Source: JANQRV01 sp964533785 (GTDB lineage: Bacteria > Bacteroidota > Bacteroidia > Chitinophagales > Saprospiraceae). Taken from it: a DNA stretch of 16,648 nt. The position numbers and the translations under genes are program-made. The notes under the pieces were generated by a model that had not been told where the DNA came from, ran no database searches, and saw nothing but the letters and a program-made list of their open reading frames with translations. Of this stretch, positions 1 to 9,130 are shown in pieces; position 1 is the stretch's first letter; the number at the start of each line of letters is the position of its first letter. Location: contig CAZHNG010000130.1 in the NCBI GenBank assembly GCA_964533785.1, positions 1 to 16,648 on the forward strand, read 5' to 3'.

Positions 1-16
1 AATCAATCACACACAG

Positions 17-51
17 TCTAGCATCTAGCATCTTATATCTGGCTTCTCACT
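17..51 (+). repeat. Heptad array, five in-phase TCTNNNN units
   Basis: Five consecutive 7-base units each begin with TCT, at 17, 24, 31, 38 and 45. They read TCTAGCA, TCTAGCA, TCTTATA, TCTGGCT and TCTCACT. The first two are identical and the others drift while keeping the period. The array lies in the 185-bp stretch downstream of the minus-strand protease gene, and its left side may continue beyond the window. The same unit type recurs near 11.7 kb and 16.4 kb. No reading frame or RNA gene explains it. The rest of this stretch (52-185) shows no gene and no clear terminator. Confidence 0.6.
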
Positions 52-185
52 TAGTAGAATTATATTAAACTTGTCTATTTGCTTTCCTTAATTTTAATGC
101 GGTGAGTTAAACCATTGACCCCAAGCTTATCTCACAGTACAATACTCTTAAATCCCATTTTTATATGATGACAAATTAGTATTCA

Positions 186-3100
186 CTACCGGATCAATAA
201 GACTTCTCCCGATAAGACTTCCACTTCCTGGGTTTTCCATACTATTTTAGCCACGTAAACGTAAACGCCCTGAATAGCCTTCTTCCCCTGGAAAGAACCA
301 TTCCATCCCTTCCATTGCTGTGGTGTAATAGCCTTTTCTTCAAAAACCATTTCGCCCCAACGATCAAAAATGCGTAAATAACTGATCTCCAGAATATCAT
401 CATTTGTATATAAATTAAAGAAATCATTAATATCATCACCATTGGGACTGAAAGCGTTGGGCAAGTAAACGCTTGTTTGCGGTTCGATCACTTCAATTTC
501 CACTGAAGCTGATTTGGTACATCCCGTTAAATCGGTGGCCGTCATAGTATAATTGGTCGTGCTTTCAGGTGAAGCGATTGGTGAAAAACAATCCGTACAG
601 CTCAAACCAATAGCGGGCAACCATTCATAAACATAATCCCCTTCCGGAAATATTTCCGGTTGTAGCCTGATAGAATCTGACCGATCTATCACTACCTGAG
701 CCGGTAAAGCCAGCAAAAATTCACTCGATAGATCCAGGATAGTGAAATTTTCGGTAAGCATACAATCAGCTTCGTCTTTGATGTAAAGGGTGTAATCACC
801 AGGAGGAAGGTCATCAAATCTTGGTTCGGTCTGATAAGACATTCCATCCAGGCTAAATTGTAAACCACTGACATTTAATTGTTCTACAAATATAGAACCG
901 CCGTTTTCCGATGCACATTGGATGTTCCTCTGCCCGGTAGTGATGGATATGGTGGAAGGATTAACAACAAAGGGATATGAAACCACACAGCCATTAGCAT
1001 CCGTGACGACTAAGTTGTGGTCCCCCTCAGGAACGGCGTACTGAATGGAATCAGTATCATCAGTAAAACTCCAATTCATTTGATAGGGCGAAAGCCCTCC
1101 GTTAATAATTGCCGAAACATATCCTCCGTCACTGTCAATACAACTGGAAACCACCTCGACTTCCACCGTCAACCCGGGAAAAACTCGAAGATCCAAAACC
1201 TTATTATTACCACAGGCATCAGCTTCCGTTTGGTATATTCCGGTGGAAGTGAAGAAGTTGCCCTCCCATTCAATCGAATCTCCGGCACAAATAAAAACAG
1301 TATCCGACATGGACGCTCCCCTACCCACCATCACCGTTAAACTATCACTACTCACGCAACCATTGGTCCTGGTAGCTACTACAGTGTAGACCGCAGTCGT
1401 ATCTGGCTGAATTACAATTGACCGGCAAGTATCACAACCAATCGGGCTAGAAGTATACCATTGGTAATCATCAAAGCCTGGTGGAGCGATAAGCTCCAAG
1501 GCATCGCCATCACAAAGAAGGGTATCCGGTCCGAGATCGATTATTGAGCTGGGTTCTATATTCAGTTCTACGGTATCTACCTGGGAATTACCACAGGCAT
1601 CAGTGGCTTCTACCCAATATTTCCCTGGTTCCCAGGCGGTAAAAGTGCGGTCCGTAGAACCATCGGGCCAACGGTATTGCTGAAAATCACCGGATACTTC
1701 GAAAGTCATCACTCCATTAGCACATACTGTGGTATCAGGTCCCAGGTTCAAGGTAAGGTCATCGTTATAGATCACGGTAATATCATCCGTAAATTGATCG
1801 CCGCAGATCCCGGTAGCCGTTACGCTGTAGGTGCCCGCCTCTTGTACGAGAAAAGTGGAATCGGTTGACCCGTCCTGCCAGCGATAATCAACATAATGAT
1901 CCGTTGCGGATAGCAAAAGCTTCTGATCCACACAAAGCAAGGTGTCCTGCCCCAGGTCAAATGGCCGGCTACTCCGGTCAGTAATGGCAAGCATTAAATC
2001 AGAATAATTATTATCAAAATTGCATTCAAAAATAAAAGGGTTGGGCCGCCGGTCACCTTCCTGATCATTGACGATCCAGAAGTAGGATGTTGAATTGGCA
2101 GCACCAAACATCCGGACAGTATCCAGCATACCGATATTACCAAAGGGAATCACTGCCTGGTATTCAAAACAAGAATCAGGGGGCAATACTCCTGGGAATA
2201 CAGGCATGATGGCTGGTGTAGGCGGAACGACCACTATATTCGGCGTGTTGGCAGGTAAATCCAAGTTACCTTCATTGCAGATGCGGAAAGAGATCGCCAG
2301 GCTGTCGCCGCAAGGTTCAGCGGTGTCGAAATAGAGGGCTGCGTCCGGGTAATACCGGTCATAACAAACAGGTTCAAGACGAATTGGTAAGTTGCTCAAC
2401 GTCCGATTAACCGCTGTGGGTAATTCTGGACTAAATTCATCCAATGTCTCATCTTCAACGGCCAGATCTACTTCTGCGACGGCTTGTTGCACAAAACACA
2501 AGTTACATTCACCGGCAAATCCTCTCTCGTCTCCAAACAAAAGGATCCCTGTTCCATTTGAAGTGGCACCACCGAGGAACAACTGATTATTTGCATTGAC
2601 AAATAGGGTGGAAAGTATTTCCTGATCATAACAATTTTGTTCCAATAAATTGCCCTTTGCGTCTACGGTAAACAGGTAGGCCTGATTGTCCAGTAAAGGA
2701 TCTTTTAGTATCTTATAGTTTCCATTTTGATCTTTTGCTAGGCTGTTCGTTCCAGTAAAATCAGAAAAGATCGGCCAGTTTTTCGCCCATAGTACATTTC
2801 CATCAATATCGGTATACGCAACTGCCGTTCTGACTTGATCCGCTCCCATCGCATTCGCAAAATCAAAGAAATTAAAAAGCACGCCACCTTCGTCATTGAC
2901 CGTCAACGATGACCTTGCCAGTTGTGAACTTGTAAAACCATTAGGGTTTGTCGGATTATAGAAACCGTAATTTTTACCCCATATCAATGACCCATTTTCA
3001 TCGAATTTCAGGAGCGTTCTTGTGATCGCCAGACCATTTGGCGTAAAACCGCTACCAATATATTTAGACACGATACCATGGGCGTAAAATCCGTTTTGAT

Positions 3101-5135
3101 TATTTTTTTCCAAATCAAATAGCTCAAACTCGCGAAAACCTTTCGACCAAACGATCGATCCATCGGTAGCAATTTTATAAAACAACGTTTGGTCAGTGTC
3201 ATTCTCAATACCTAGTACTAAATGATCATCAGACAAAGTGATCAATTCGGTCTGGGTGGATACCTGGCTGCTGTTTTTCAAAAAATTTCTCGTCCAAATC
3301 ATTTCACCCGCCTCATCTAATTTGAAGAGCAGAACGCTATTTTCTCCTCCCGATGATTCGAATGCTACTACGTATAAGTGATCGTTGAGCCAAACCATAT
3401 CACTATCCCAATACACGGAAACGAATAAATCATCCAATAATTTACTCCAAACCAACTCCTTACCTGCATTCAATTTAAAAAGTAGGTAATTGTAGCCCGA
3501 AAGTCGGTCAGGATCTGTACGCCGGCCAATGCCGAGGATTGAGTTATCCCCTGTTACAATGATTTTGTCTACTTCTGATAAGCCGGGAATTTCCAATTGT
3601 TGAATTTCCGGACTACAATCGTCAAGACTTCTTACCACGACAAACTGCTCATGCATATCTTCACACTTATTATTATCCGCTACCAACCAGATACTATATA
3701 CGCCGCTTTCATCAAAGGTATAGGCTAAATTTACGGTATTACCTACCGAGTCACCGTTTACCAACCATTGATATTGAACAGCATTTTGGGAAGTATTGGT
3801 AAAATTCAGTGTTTCTCCTTCCAGGATTTGAGTAGTGTCGGCAATAAAATCAGCAATAACGGGGCACACTACCTTTACTAAAACGGTATCTTCTGCTTTA
3901 AAGCATCCTGGCTGGTCATTACCGGCACGCACGCGAAGCCAGTAATTTCCTACCTGATCGAAAGTAGTATTCAAAATATCACCCGTTGATAGGGCCTCAT
4001 TTTGCCGATACCATTGAAAAGTGGTAACGTTCTGCCCGGCAGCAGTAAAATTAGCCGGATCGCCAACATTTACCGTAACCGTGTCACCGGGCGTTATTAC
4101 GACATCCACATCCACTAGGCAGGGTGCCGCACAAGCAATGCTCTCCAGCAAACTCCTTCTGCGTCCCTGAATAAAAAAGTGCATACGGTCTACCTGTCCT
4201 TGCGTAAAGGCAGAATAACAACTGAAACGACCGTAGTCCATATAGTTTTCGATCATATCGTCCTCATCGGAGGACAAACCGGAATCCGTATCCGTAGTGC
4301 AGGAATTGGAAGGGTCATCACAAGGAACTCCTGCCGTGGACTGGTCCGGTGGGGTATCGCAAACCTGGTCCCCATCACGCAAACAATCGTCATTTTTACA
4401 TCCACCGTTGAAAGTATGACGCAAGCCCAGGTAATGTCCCATTTCATGTACCAAAACATTTGAATTGGAGGGAGAACTTCCCATCCAACGGGCCTCCATA
4501 ACGATGCCGTCAAAACGTCCGCCGTGAGCGCCCGGCAAATAGGCATACCCCGCTACATTGCATCCCCTGCTGCTACTACAGATCTCCCTGACCAACCATA
4601 CATTTATATAGGATCTCGGATCCCAGCGGATCAGATCTTTGGTGGCGAGATCATCTTCTTCCATGCCGTTGGTTTCAAAAGGAGAAAGGATGCGATTAAT
4701 GCCCGAGGTAGCATTGCCCTCAGGATCCTGTTGCGCCAGGCAAAACTGAATTTCGGTGTTGACGCCGGTTCCCCGGTCGTAAAATCCCTGGTTCGCAAAG
4801 GCGGCGTTCAAATGGTCGATACCCTGCTGTACCAGCGCATCGCTTACGTTCTCATTACCGTTATTGTGCAAAATATGTACGACAACCGGCAACACAACCG
4901 GGTTATTGGAACGCAGTTGAATGACGTTTTGGGTCAATAGATCATATCGTTGTTCTTCCAGGATTAATTGTTGCTCATAAATATCGGGATGAGAAGTTTT
5001 GGTTCGTTCCCAGATGAAATCGCTGCCGCAGTTTAACATAGGTTCCACCCCGTCAAGGTCTGCCACAGCAGGATCATTGAAAACGAGCCCGATCAATGCC
5101 AGCAGAAAAAAGATGACGGATGTTTTAAATGCCAT
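186..5135 (-). CDS. Secreted M43 pappalysin-like metalloprotease with multidomain tail and type B T9SS sorting domain
   Basis: This is a predicted extracellular zinc endopeptidase of 1649 residues. A Sec signal peptide spans about 1-25 (likely cleavage after AVA). The catalytic domain (about 70-335) carries HEMGHYLGLRH at 230-240, the HExxHxxGxxH zinc site of metzincins, and ENYMDY at 296-301, which supplies the Met-turn. This combination is typical of M43 cytophagalysin/pappalysin peptidases. Two Ig/PKD-like domains follow (about 345-423 and 424-502). Residues 515-875 hold at least six repeats of the form 'KxDxxGxxxWxKxF', suggesting a beta-propeller. A CARDB-like segment lies at about 930-1055. 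Three LGPDTxxC Ig-like repeats begin near 1060, 1130 and 1200, SprB-like repeats cover about 1325-1465, and another Ig-like domain follows. The C-terminal 94 residues (from VYLPNAFSPNGDD at 1556) match the gliding-motility-associated sorting domain used for type IX secretion. The gene stands alone, diverging from the 5262 gene. Substrate is unknown. Confidence 0.92.
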   Translation of the reverse strand: MAFKTSVIFFLLALIGLVFNDPAVADLDGVEPMLNCGSDFIWERTKTSHPDIYEQQLILEEQRYDLLTQNVIQLRSNNPVVLPVVVHILHNNGNENVSDALVQQGIDHLNAAFANQGFYDRGTGVNTEIQFCLAQQDPEGNATSGINRILSPFETNGMEEDDLATKDLIRWDPRSYINVWLVREICSSSRGCNVAGYAYLPGAHGGRFDGIVMEARWMGSSPSNSNVLVHEMGHYLGLRHTFNGGCKNDDCLRDGDQVCDTPPDQSTAGVPCDDPSNSCTTDTDSGLSSDEDDMIENYMDYGRFSCYSAFTQGQVDRMHFFIQGRRRSLLESIACAAPCLVDVDVVITPGDTVTVNVGDPANFTAAGQNVTTFQWYRQNEALSTGDILNTTFDQVGNYWLRVRAGNDQPGCFKAEDTVLVKVVCPVIADFIADTTQILEGETLNFTNTSQNAVQYQWLVNGDSVGNTVNLAYTFDESGVYSIWLVADNNKCEDMHEQFVVVRSLDDCSPEIQQLEIPGLSEVDKIIVTGDNSILGIGRRTDPDRLSGYNYLLFKLNAGKELVWSKLLDDLFVSVYWDSDMVWLNDHLYVVAFESSGGENSVLLFKLDEAGEMIWTRNFLKNSSQVSTQTELITLSDDHLVLGIENDTDQTLFYKIATDGSIVWSKGFREFELFDLEKNNQNGFYAHGIVSKYIGSGFTPNGLAITRTLLKFDENGSLIWGKNYGFYNPTNPNGFTSSQLARSSLTVNDEGGVLFNFFDFANAMGADQVRTAVAYTDIDGNVLWAKNWPIFSDFTGTNSLAKDQNGNYKILKDPLLDNQAYLFTVDAKGNLLEQNCYDQEILSTLFVNANNQLFLGGATSNGTGILLFGDERGFAGECNLCFVQQAVAEVDLAVEDETLDEFSPELPTAVNRTLSNLPIRLEPVCYDRYYPDAALYFDTAEPCGDSLAISFRICNEGNLDLPANTPNIVVVPPTPAIMPVFPGVLPPDSCFEYQAVIPFGNIGMLDTVRMFGAANSTSYFWIVNDQEGDRRPNPFIFECNFDNNYSDLMLAITDRSSRPFDLGQDTLLCVDQKLLLSATDHYVDYRWQDGSTDSTFLVQEAGTYSVTATGICGDQFTDDITVIYNDDLTLNLGPDTTVCANGVMTFEVSGDFQQYRWPDGSTDRTFTAWEPGKYWVEATDACGNSQVDTVELNIEPSSIIDLGPDTLLCDGDALELIAPPGFDDYQWYTSSPIGCDTCRSIVIQPDTTAVYTVVATRTNGCVSSDSLTVMVGRGASMSDTVFICAGDSIEWEGNFFTSTGIYQTEADACGNNKVLDLRVFPGLTVEVEVVSSCIDSDGGYVSAIINGGLSPYQMNWSFTDDTDSIQYAVPEGDHNLVVTDANGCVVSYPFVVNPSTISITTGQRNIQCASENGGSIFVEQLNVSGLQFSLDGMSYQTEPRFDDLPPGDYTLYIKDEADCMLTENFTILDLSSEFLLALPAQVVIDRSDSIRLQPEIFPEGDYVYEWLPAIGLSCTDCFSPIASPESTTNYTMTATDLTGCTKSASVEIEVIEPQTSVYLPNAFSPNGDDINDFFNLYTNDDILEISYLRIFDRWGEMVFEEKAITPQQWKGWNGSFQGKKAIQGVYVYVAKIVWKTQEVEVLSGEVLLIR

Positions 5136-5160
5136 AGCTTTTGAGATGTAGGTGTAGGAA

Positions 5161-5188
5161 CAAAGATAATTGCTGATTACGAAACAAT
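5161..5188 (-). promoter_or_regulatory. Candidate Bacteroidota promoter of the M43 protease gene
   Basis: On the minus strand, 5168-5161 reads TATCTTTG, an exact match to the Bacteroidota -7 box TAnnTTTG, 25 bases upstream of the ATG at 5135. An ATTG at 5188-5185 could serve as the -33 element, but the 16-base spacing is shorter than the usual 19 or so. The short leader without a Shine-Dalgarno sequence is normal for this phylum. The 126-bp region also contains the start region of the divergent 5262 gene, for which no convincing -7 box was found. Confidence 0.4.
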
Positions 5189-5261
5189 TTTACTTTCACC
5201 GTTTGAAAAACTTTTCCTATTTTAAGATTCGTCCCACTTTTCAAAATTATAATAAAACGTG

Positions 5262-8200
5262 ATGAAACCAACTTTGCCGGTAATTCTTACCATACTAACG
5301 CTAGCTCTTTTAGTATGGGCGTGTAGCCCTACCAATAAGGAGGAAGCAATTGAAAATGCTGAATACGTAGCTTTAAAGATCAAAAAAGCAGAAAACACCC
5401 TTTCGGTCTATAGAAAAGAAACCGAGGAGCTACTCCTTACTCAAAATGGGAAGCCTGACTTTCGTCCCTATTTGCATCCAATCATGGCTCCCGACGGCAA
5501 AGGGGTACTGACAGAATACAGCCCCGGCCACCACAAACACCAAACCGGCCTTTACTGGGGCTTCACCAGGCTCAATGGAAGGGACTATTTCCACCATCCG
5601 GAAGGTGATTACTGGAAAAAGATTGCTTTGGAAGTGATCGATACCAGCGGAGAGCAGGTAAGCTGGCAAACCGTTTACCACCTGCTAGAGGAATCGGGCG
5701 AACCGATCATGGAAGAAACTCAGATTTGGTCTATGCAGGAGCAGGAAGGTAAGTTTTTGTTGAAATTAGAATGGCAAGGAAAAGCATTAAGAGACATTAC
5801 TATCGGTGAATACGATTACGGTGGCCTTTTCCTTAGAATGCCCTGGAAAGAAGGGATTATCGGAGAAGTCGTCAATGCCGCCCGGCAGCGCAATGAAAAA
5901 GCCGAAGGAAAACGAGCCATGTGGGTAGACGTAGGTATGCAGGTGGAAGGTAGAGATGACCTGGCCCACATTACGATCTACGATCATCCGGACAATAAGG
6001 GCTATCCTCAACCATGGCGAGTGGACGGACAGTTAGGAGTTGGTACGGTCCGGGCACGTCTGGGAGACTGGAGCATCGAAAAAGGAGCTACCGAAATCAT
6101 CCGGCACCATATTATAGTCCATACCGGTGAATTGAACAACATGGAACTCACTAATCTGTGGGAATCTTTTACCGGTCAGGGATCGACTTATTCAACGGCA
6201 TCTTTGTGGGGGCTGGCACAAGAGGAAGGCCTGCAGGCCAAATTTCTCACTCCTCAAGAAGCCGTCGATGAAATGACTGTAGCCGACGGCTTTCAGGTGA
6301 ATGTATGGGCTTCGGAACCCATGGTCACCCAACCGATGGCCTTTTGCTGGGACGACCGGGGAAGGCTGTGGATTGCTGAAAACAGAGATTATGAGTCAAG
6401 AGGAAAAGGATTCTCGAACTCCGGAGACAGCCGGATCCTGATTTTAGAAGACACTGATAACGATGGGGTCGCCGATCATCAGAAAGTTTTCCTGGAAGGC
6501 ATTCCGTTTCCTGCAGCAATTGCCGTAGGTTTTGACGGATTATTCCTGGGAGCTCCTCCCAACCTGCTGTTTGTTCCCAATCGTAATGGCGACGACAAAG
6601 CGGATGTGGAAGACATCGAAATCAGGTTGACGGGCTGGGGTATCCGGGACCGGCATGAAACCATTAATAGTCTGCACTGGGGCCCCGATGGATGGATCTA
6701 TGGACTGGAAGGGTTTGCTACACCTTCCAAAATAAGGAAACCAGGACCGGAAGACCGCCTCTACCGACCAGGAGAGCCTTTCCCGGAAGATCTACTGGAA
6801 AAAGAAGGCGTTGACATCAACGGCGGCGTCTGGCGTTATCATCCTGTCAAAGACCGCTTTGAAGTAGTTGCGCACGGCTTTAGTAATCCCTGGGGTATTG
6901 ACTATGACGCCAAAGGGCAACTGTTTATCAGTGCTTGTGTAATCCCTCATTTATTTCACGTTATCCCCGGTGGAATTTACCACCGGCAAGGGGGCCGTCA
7001 CTTTAATCCCTATGTGTACAGCGATATCCAAACGATCGTCGATCACCGTCACCGTTCTGCACACGGCGGGGCCAGGGTCTATCTCTCTGACGCTTTTCCC
7101 TCTGAACACCACGGTCGCATTTTCATGGCCAATATTCACGAACATGCTGTTCTTTCTGACGTTTTGACGCCCAATGGCTCGGGTTTCATAGCTAGTCACG
7201 GGGAGGATTTCTTACTGGCCAATAATGCACAGTGGATTGGCTTCAGCATGGAGGTAGGGCCGGATGGAGGTTTGTACGTACTGGATTGGCATGATGCCGA
7301 TATCTGCGGCAAGGAAGTTCTGCATAAAGAAACCGGCCGGATCTTTCGGGTCACTCCTCAGCAATCACTGGCTGAAAATTGGGAGGGACGGTATGATGAC
7401 CTCAAAAAAAAGCCCGATGATTTTTTGGCCAACCTCCAGAAAAGTGCTAGTTCCTGGCATGCCAGGCGAGCCAGAGTTATTCTTCAGGGAAGGGCCGCAA
7501 ACGGTAACATCAGTGAAAAGGCAATCCTTTCACTGAAAAAAACTTTCAATGACCACCAGAATGGAGATATACGACTACGGGCAATGTGGGCACTGCATAC
7601 TACAAATAACCTTTCCGATCAAGAACTGCTGAAGACCCTTCAAGACGAAGATCCTCATCTGCGGGCCTGGGCTATCCAATTGATCTGTGAAGACCATGAC
7701 CCTTTTGAAGGAGCCCTCAGCCAATTCCTGAATATGGCCGAAGAGGATCCCTCAGCGGTAGTACGACTTTATCTGGCAGCCGCTTTGCAACGAATGCCCT
7801 ACACCGCAAGATGGGCTATTGCTGAAAAATTGGTACAACGAACAGAAGACCTCGGCGATCATAATATTCCCAAAATGATCTGGTTTGGGATTGAACCGCT
7901 GGTAGCAGAAAGCCCCGAGAAAATACTGGCAATAGCCGGTAAAAGCACAATACCGGTTATTACTGAATTTATTGCCAGGCGGTTGGTTGACGCGAATGCT
8001 ACGGAAATTCTCGTTGCGGGAATAAGAGAATACTCAAGGGCTCGCCTGCCCTTACTCACCGGCTTAAACGATGGATTGAAAGGGCGAACAGATATGGTAG
8101 CTCCCAAAAACTGGCAAGGACTTTATACCAAATTGCAATCCAACAAAAAATTGGCAGCACTGGCCTTAGCTATCGGACAACAGTTCGGCGATAGTGAAGC

Positions 8201-9098
8201 TGCTAAACAGTACCTTTCAATCTTATTGGATAAAAGAAAACCCATTGATGATCGACGGGAAGCCATTGTTAACCTCGCAGCAAAACAATGGCCGGAATTA
8301 GAGGGGCATATTCCGGAAATCATCAAAGAAGATTCCTTAAGAATTGAGGCGATACGTGCCATTGCTGCCTTCGAAAACCGGGAACTTGGAAAATCTTTGG
8401 TGGAACAATTGGATCAATTTCAGGAGAATGAAAAAGCAGAGGCCTTACAAACGCTCTCTTCAAGATCCACTTACGGCTGGTTATTGACGGAAGCCTTAAA
8501 AAACAATGAAATTGACAAGAAAGAGATTCCTGCTTACGTAGCCCGACAATTGCGAAGAGTAGTCGGGAATGGTTTTGTGGAAGTATGGGGGCCGATCGAT
8601 CAACTTTCCGGGCAAAAGGAGGCCGCTTACGCCAAATACACTAAATTACTGACTGACGAAGCCCTTGTCCAGGCAAATAGGAGCCACGGGCGCCGCATTT
8701 TTCAACAATCCTGTGGAGCCTGTCATAAGATGTTCGGTGAAGGCGGCAACATCGGACCGGATTTAACCGGTTCCAATCGCACAAATCTTAATTATATCCT
8801 CAGTAATATTATTGAACCCAGCAGCGTAATTCAGGATGACTACAAAATGGTCATCATAACCACAACAGACGGCAGAACGTACAGTGGTAATATTACGGCA
8901 GAAGATGAACGACAAATCACTTTGAGAATAATTGGGCAGGATAATGTAGTTATCAGTAAATCAACTATCCAGGCAAGGGAACAGTCTCCTAATTCGTTGA
9001 TGCCCGAGGGTATATTGAACACTTTAACCGACGAAGAGGTCATCGATTTAATTGCCTATCTTCGGGTATCGGATGAGGTGACACCTACCGGAAGGTGA
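5262..9098 (+). CDS. Lipoprotein fusion: DUF6807 (PmoA-like) + PVC-type propeller dehydrogenase + HEAT-like + haem c domain
   Basis: This 1278-residue exported protein probably couples substrate binding or oxidation to a c-type haem. A lipoprotein signal ends in VWAC (Cys21). Residues about 40-300 form a DUF6807/PmoA-like domain with the His cluster SPGHHKHQTGLYWGF (His90, 91, 93). Residues about 340-695 match the 'putative membrane-bound dehydrogenase' six-bladed propeller common in Planctomycetes and Verrucomicrobia, related to soluble glucose/sorbosone dehydrogenases. About 700-1080 is helical, HEAT-like. The C-terminus (about 1140-1275) is a Pirellula/Verrucomicrobium-type cytochrome c with CGACH at 1151-1155, GPDLTG after it, and SLMPEG supplying a likely distal Met ligand. 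I chose ATG 5262. A GTG lies directly before it at 5259. It is followed 32 bp later by the SRAP gene on the same strand. The domain reading is strong but the substrate is unknown. A sugar or sugar-acid is inferred from the nearby Gfo/Idh/MocA gene. Confidence 0.88.
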   Translation: MKPTLPVILTILTLALLVWACSPTNKEEAIENAEYVALKIKKAENTLSVYRKETEELLLTQNGKPDFRPYLHPIMAPDGKGVLTEYSPGHHKHQTGLYWGFTRLNGRDYFHHPEGDYWKKIALEVIDTSGEQVSWQTVYHLLEESGEPIMEETQIWSMQEQEGKFLLKLEWQGKALRDITIGEYDYGGLFLRMPWKEGIIGEVVNAARQRNEKAEGKRAMWVDVGMQVEGRDDLAHITIYDHPDNKGYPQPWRVDGQLGVGTVRARLGDWSIEKGATEIIRHHIIVHTGELNNMELTNLWESFTGQGSTYSTASLWGLAQEEGLQAKFLTPQEAVDEMTVADGFQVNVWASEPMVTQPMAFCWDDRGRLWIAENRDYESRGKGFSNSGDSRILILEDTDNDGVADHQKVFLEGIPFPAAIAVGFDGLFLGAPPNLLFVPNRNGDDKADVEDIEIRLTGWGIRDRHETINSLHWGPDGWIYGLEGFATPSKIRKPGPEDRLYRPGEPFPEDLLEKEGVDINGGVWRYHPVKDRFEVVAHGFSNPWGIDYDAKGQLFISACVIPHLFHVIPGGIYHRQGGRHFNPYVYSDIQTIVDHRHRSAHGGARVYLSDAFPSEHHGRIFMANIHEHAVLSDVLTPNGSGFIASHGEDFLLANNAQWIGFSMEVGPDGGLYVLDWHDADICGKEVLHKETGRIFRVTPQQSLAENWEGRYDDLKKKPDDFLANLQKSASSWHARRARVILQGRAANGNISEKAILSLKKTFNDHQNGDIRLRAMWALHTTNNLSDQELLKTLQDEDPHLRAWAIQLICEDHDPFEGALSQFLNMAEEDPSAVVRLYLAAALQRMPYTARWAIAEKLVQRTEDLGDHNIPKMIWFGIEPLVAESPEKILAIAGKSTIPVITEFIARRLVDANATEILVAGIREYSRARLPLLTGLNDGLKGRTDMVAPKNWQGLYTKLQSNKKLAALALAIGQQFGDSEAAKQYLSILLDKRKPIDDRREAIVNLAAKQWPELEGHIPEIIKEDSLRIEAIRAIAAFENRELGKSLVEQLDQFQENEKAEALQTLSSRSTYGWLLTEALKNNEIDKKEIPAYVARQLRRVVGNGFVEVWGPIDQLSGQKEAAYAKYTKLLTDEALVQANRSHGRRIFQQSCGACHKMFGEGGNIGPDLTGSNRTNLNYILSNIIEPSSVIQDDYKMVIITTTDGRTYSGNITAEDERQITLRIIGQDNVVISKSTIQAREQSPNSLMPEGILNTLTDEEVIDLIAYLRVSDEVTPTGR

Positions 9099-9130
9099 CC
9101 CCTTCATCTCAGAGCAAAAAATAACGAACT

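Noticed and set aside
4524..4940. Open 138-codon frame on the plus strand inside the protease gene
   Set aside because: It lies wholly antisense to the M43 catalytic and N-terminal region, whose motifs are unambiguous, and its translation shows no recognisable domain.
5259..5261. GTG as start of the DUF6807-haem fusion
   Set aside because: It directly precedes an ATG that gives the same signal peptide, and ATG is the simpler choice. The difference is one residue.
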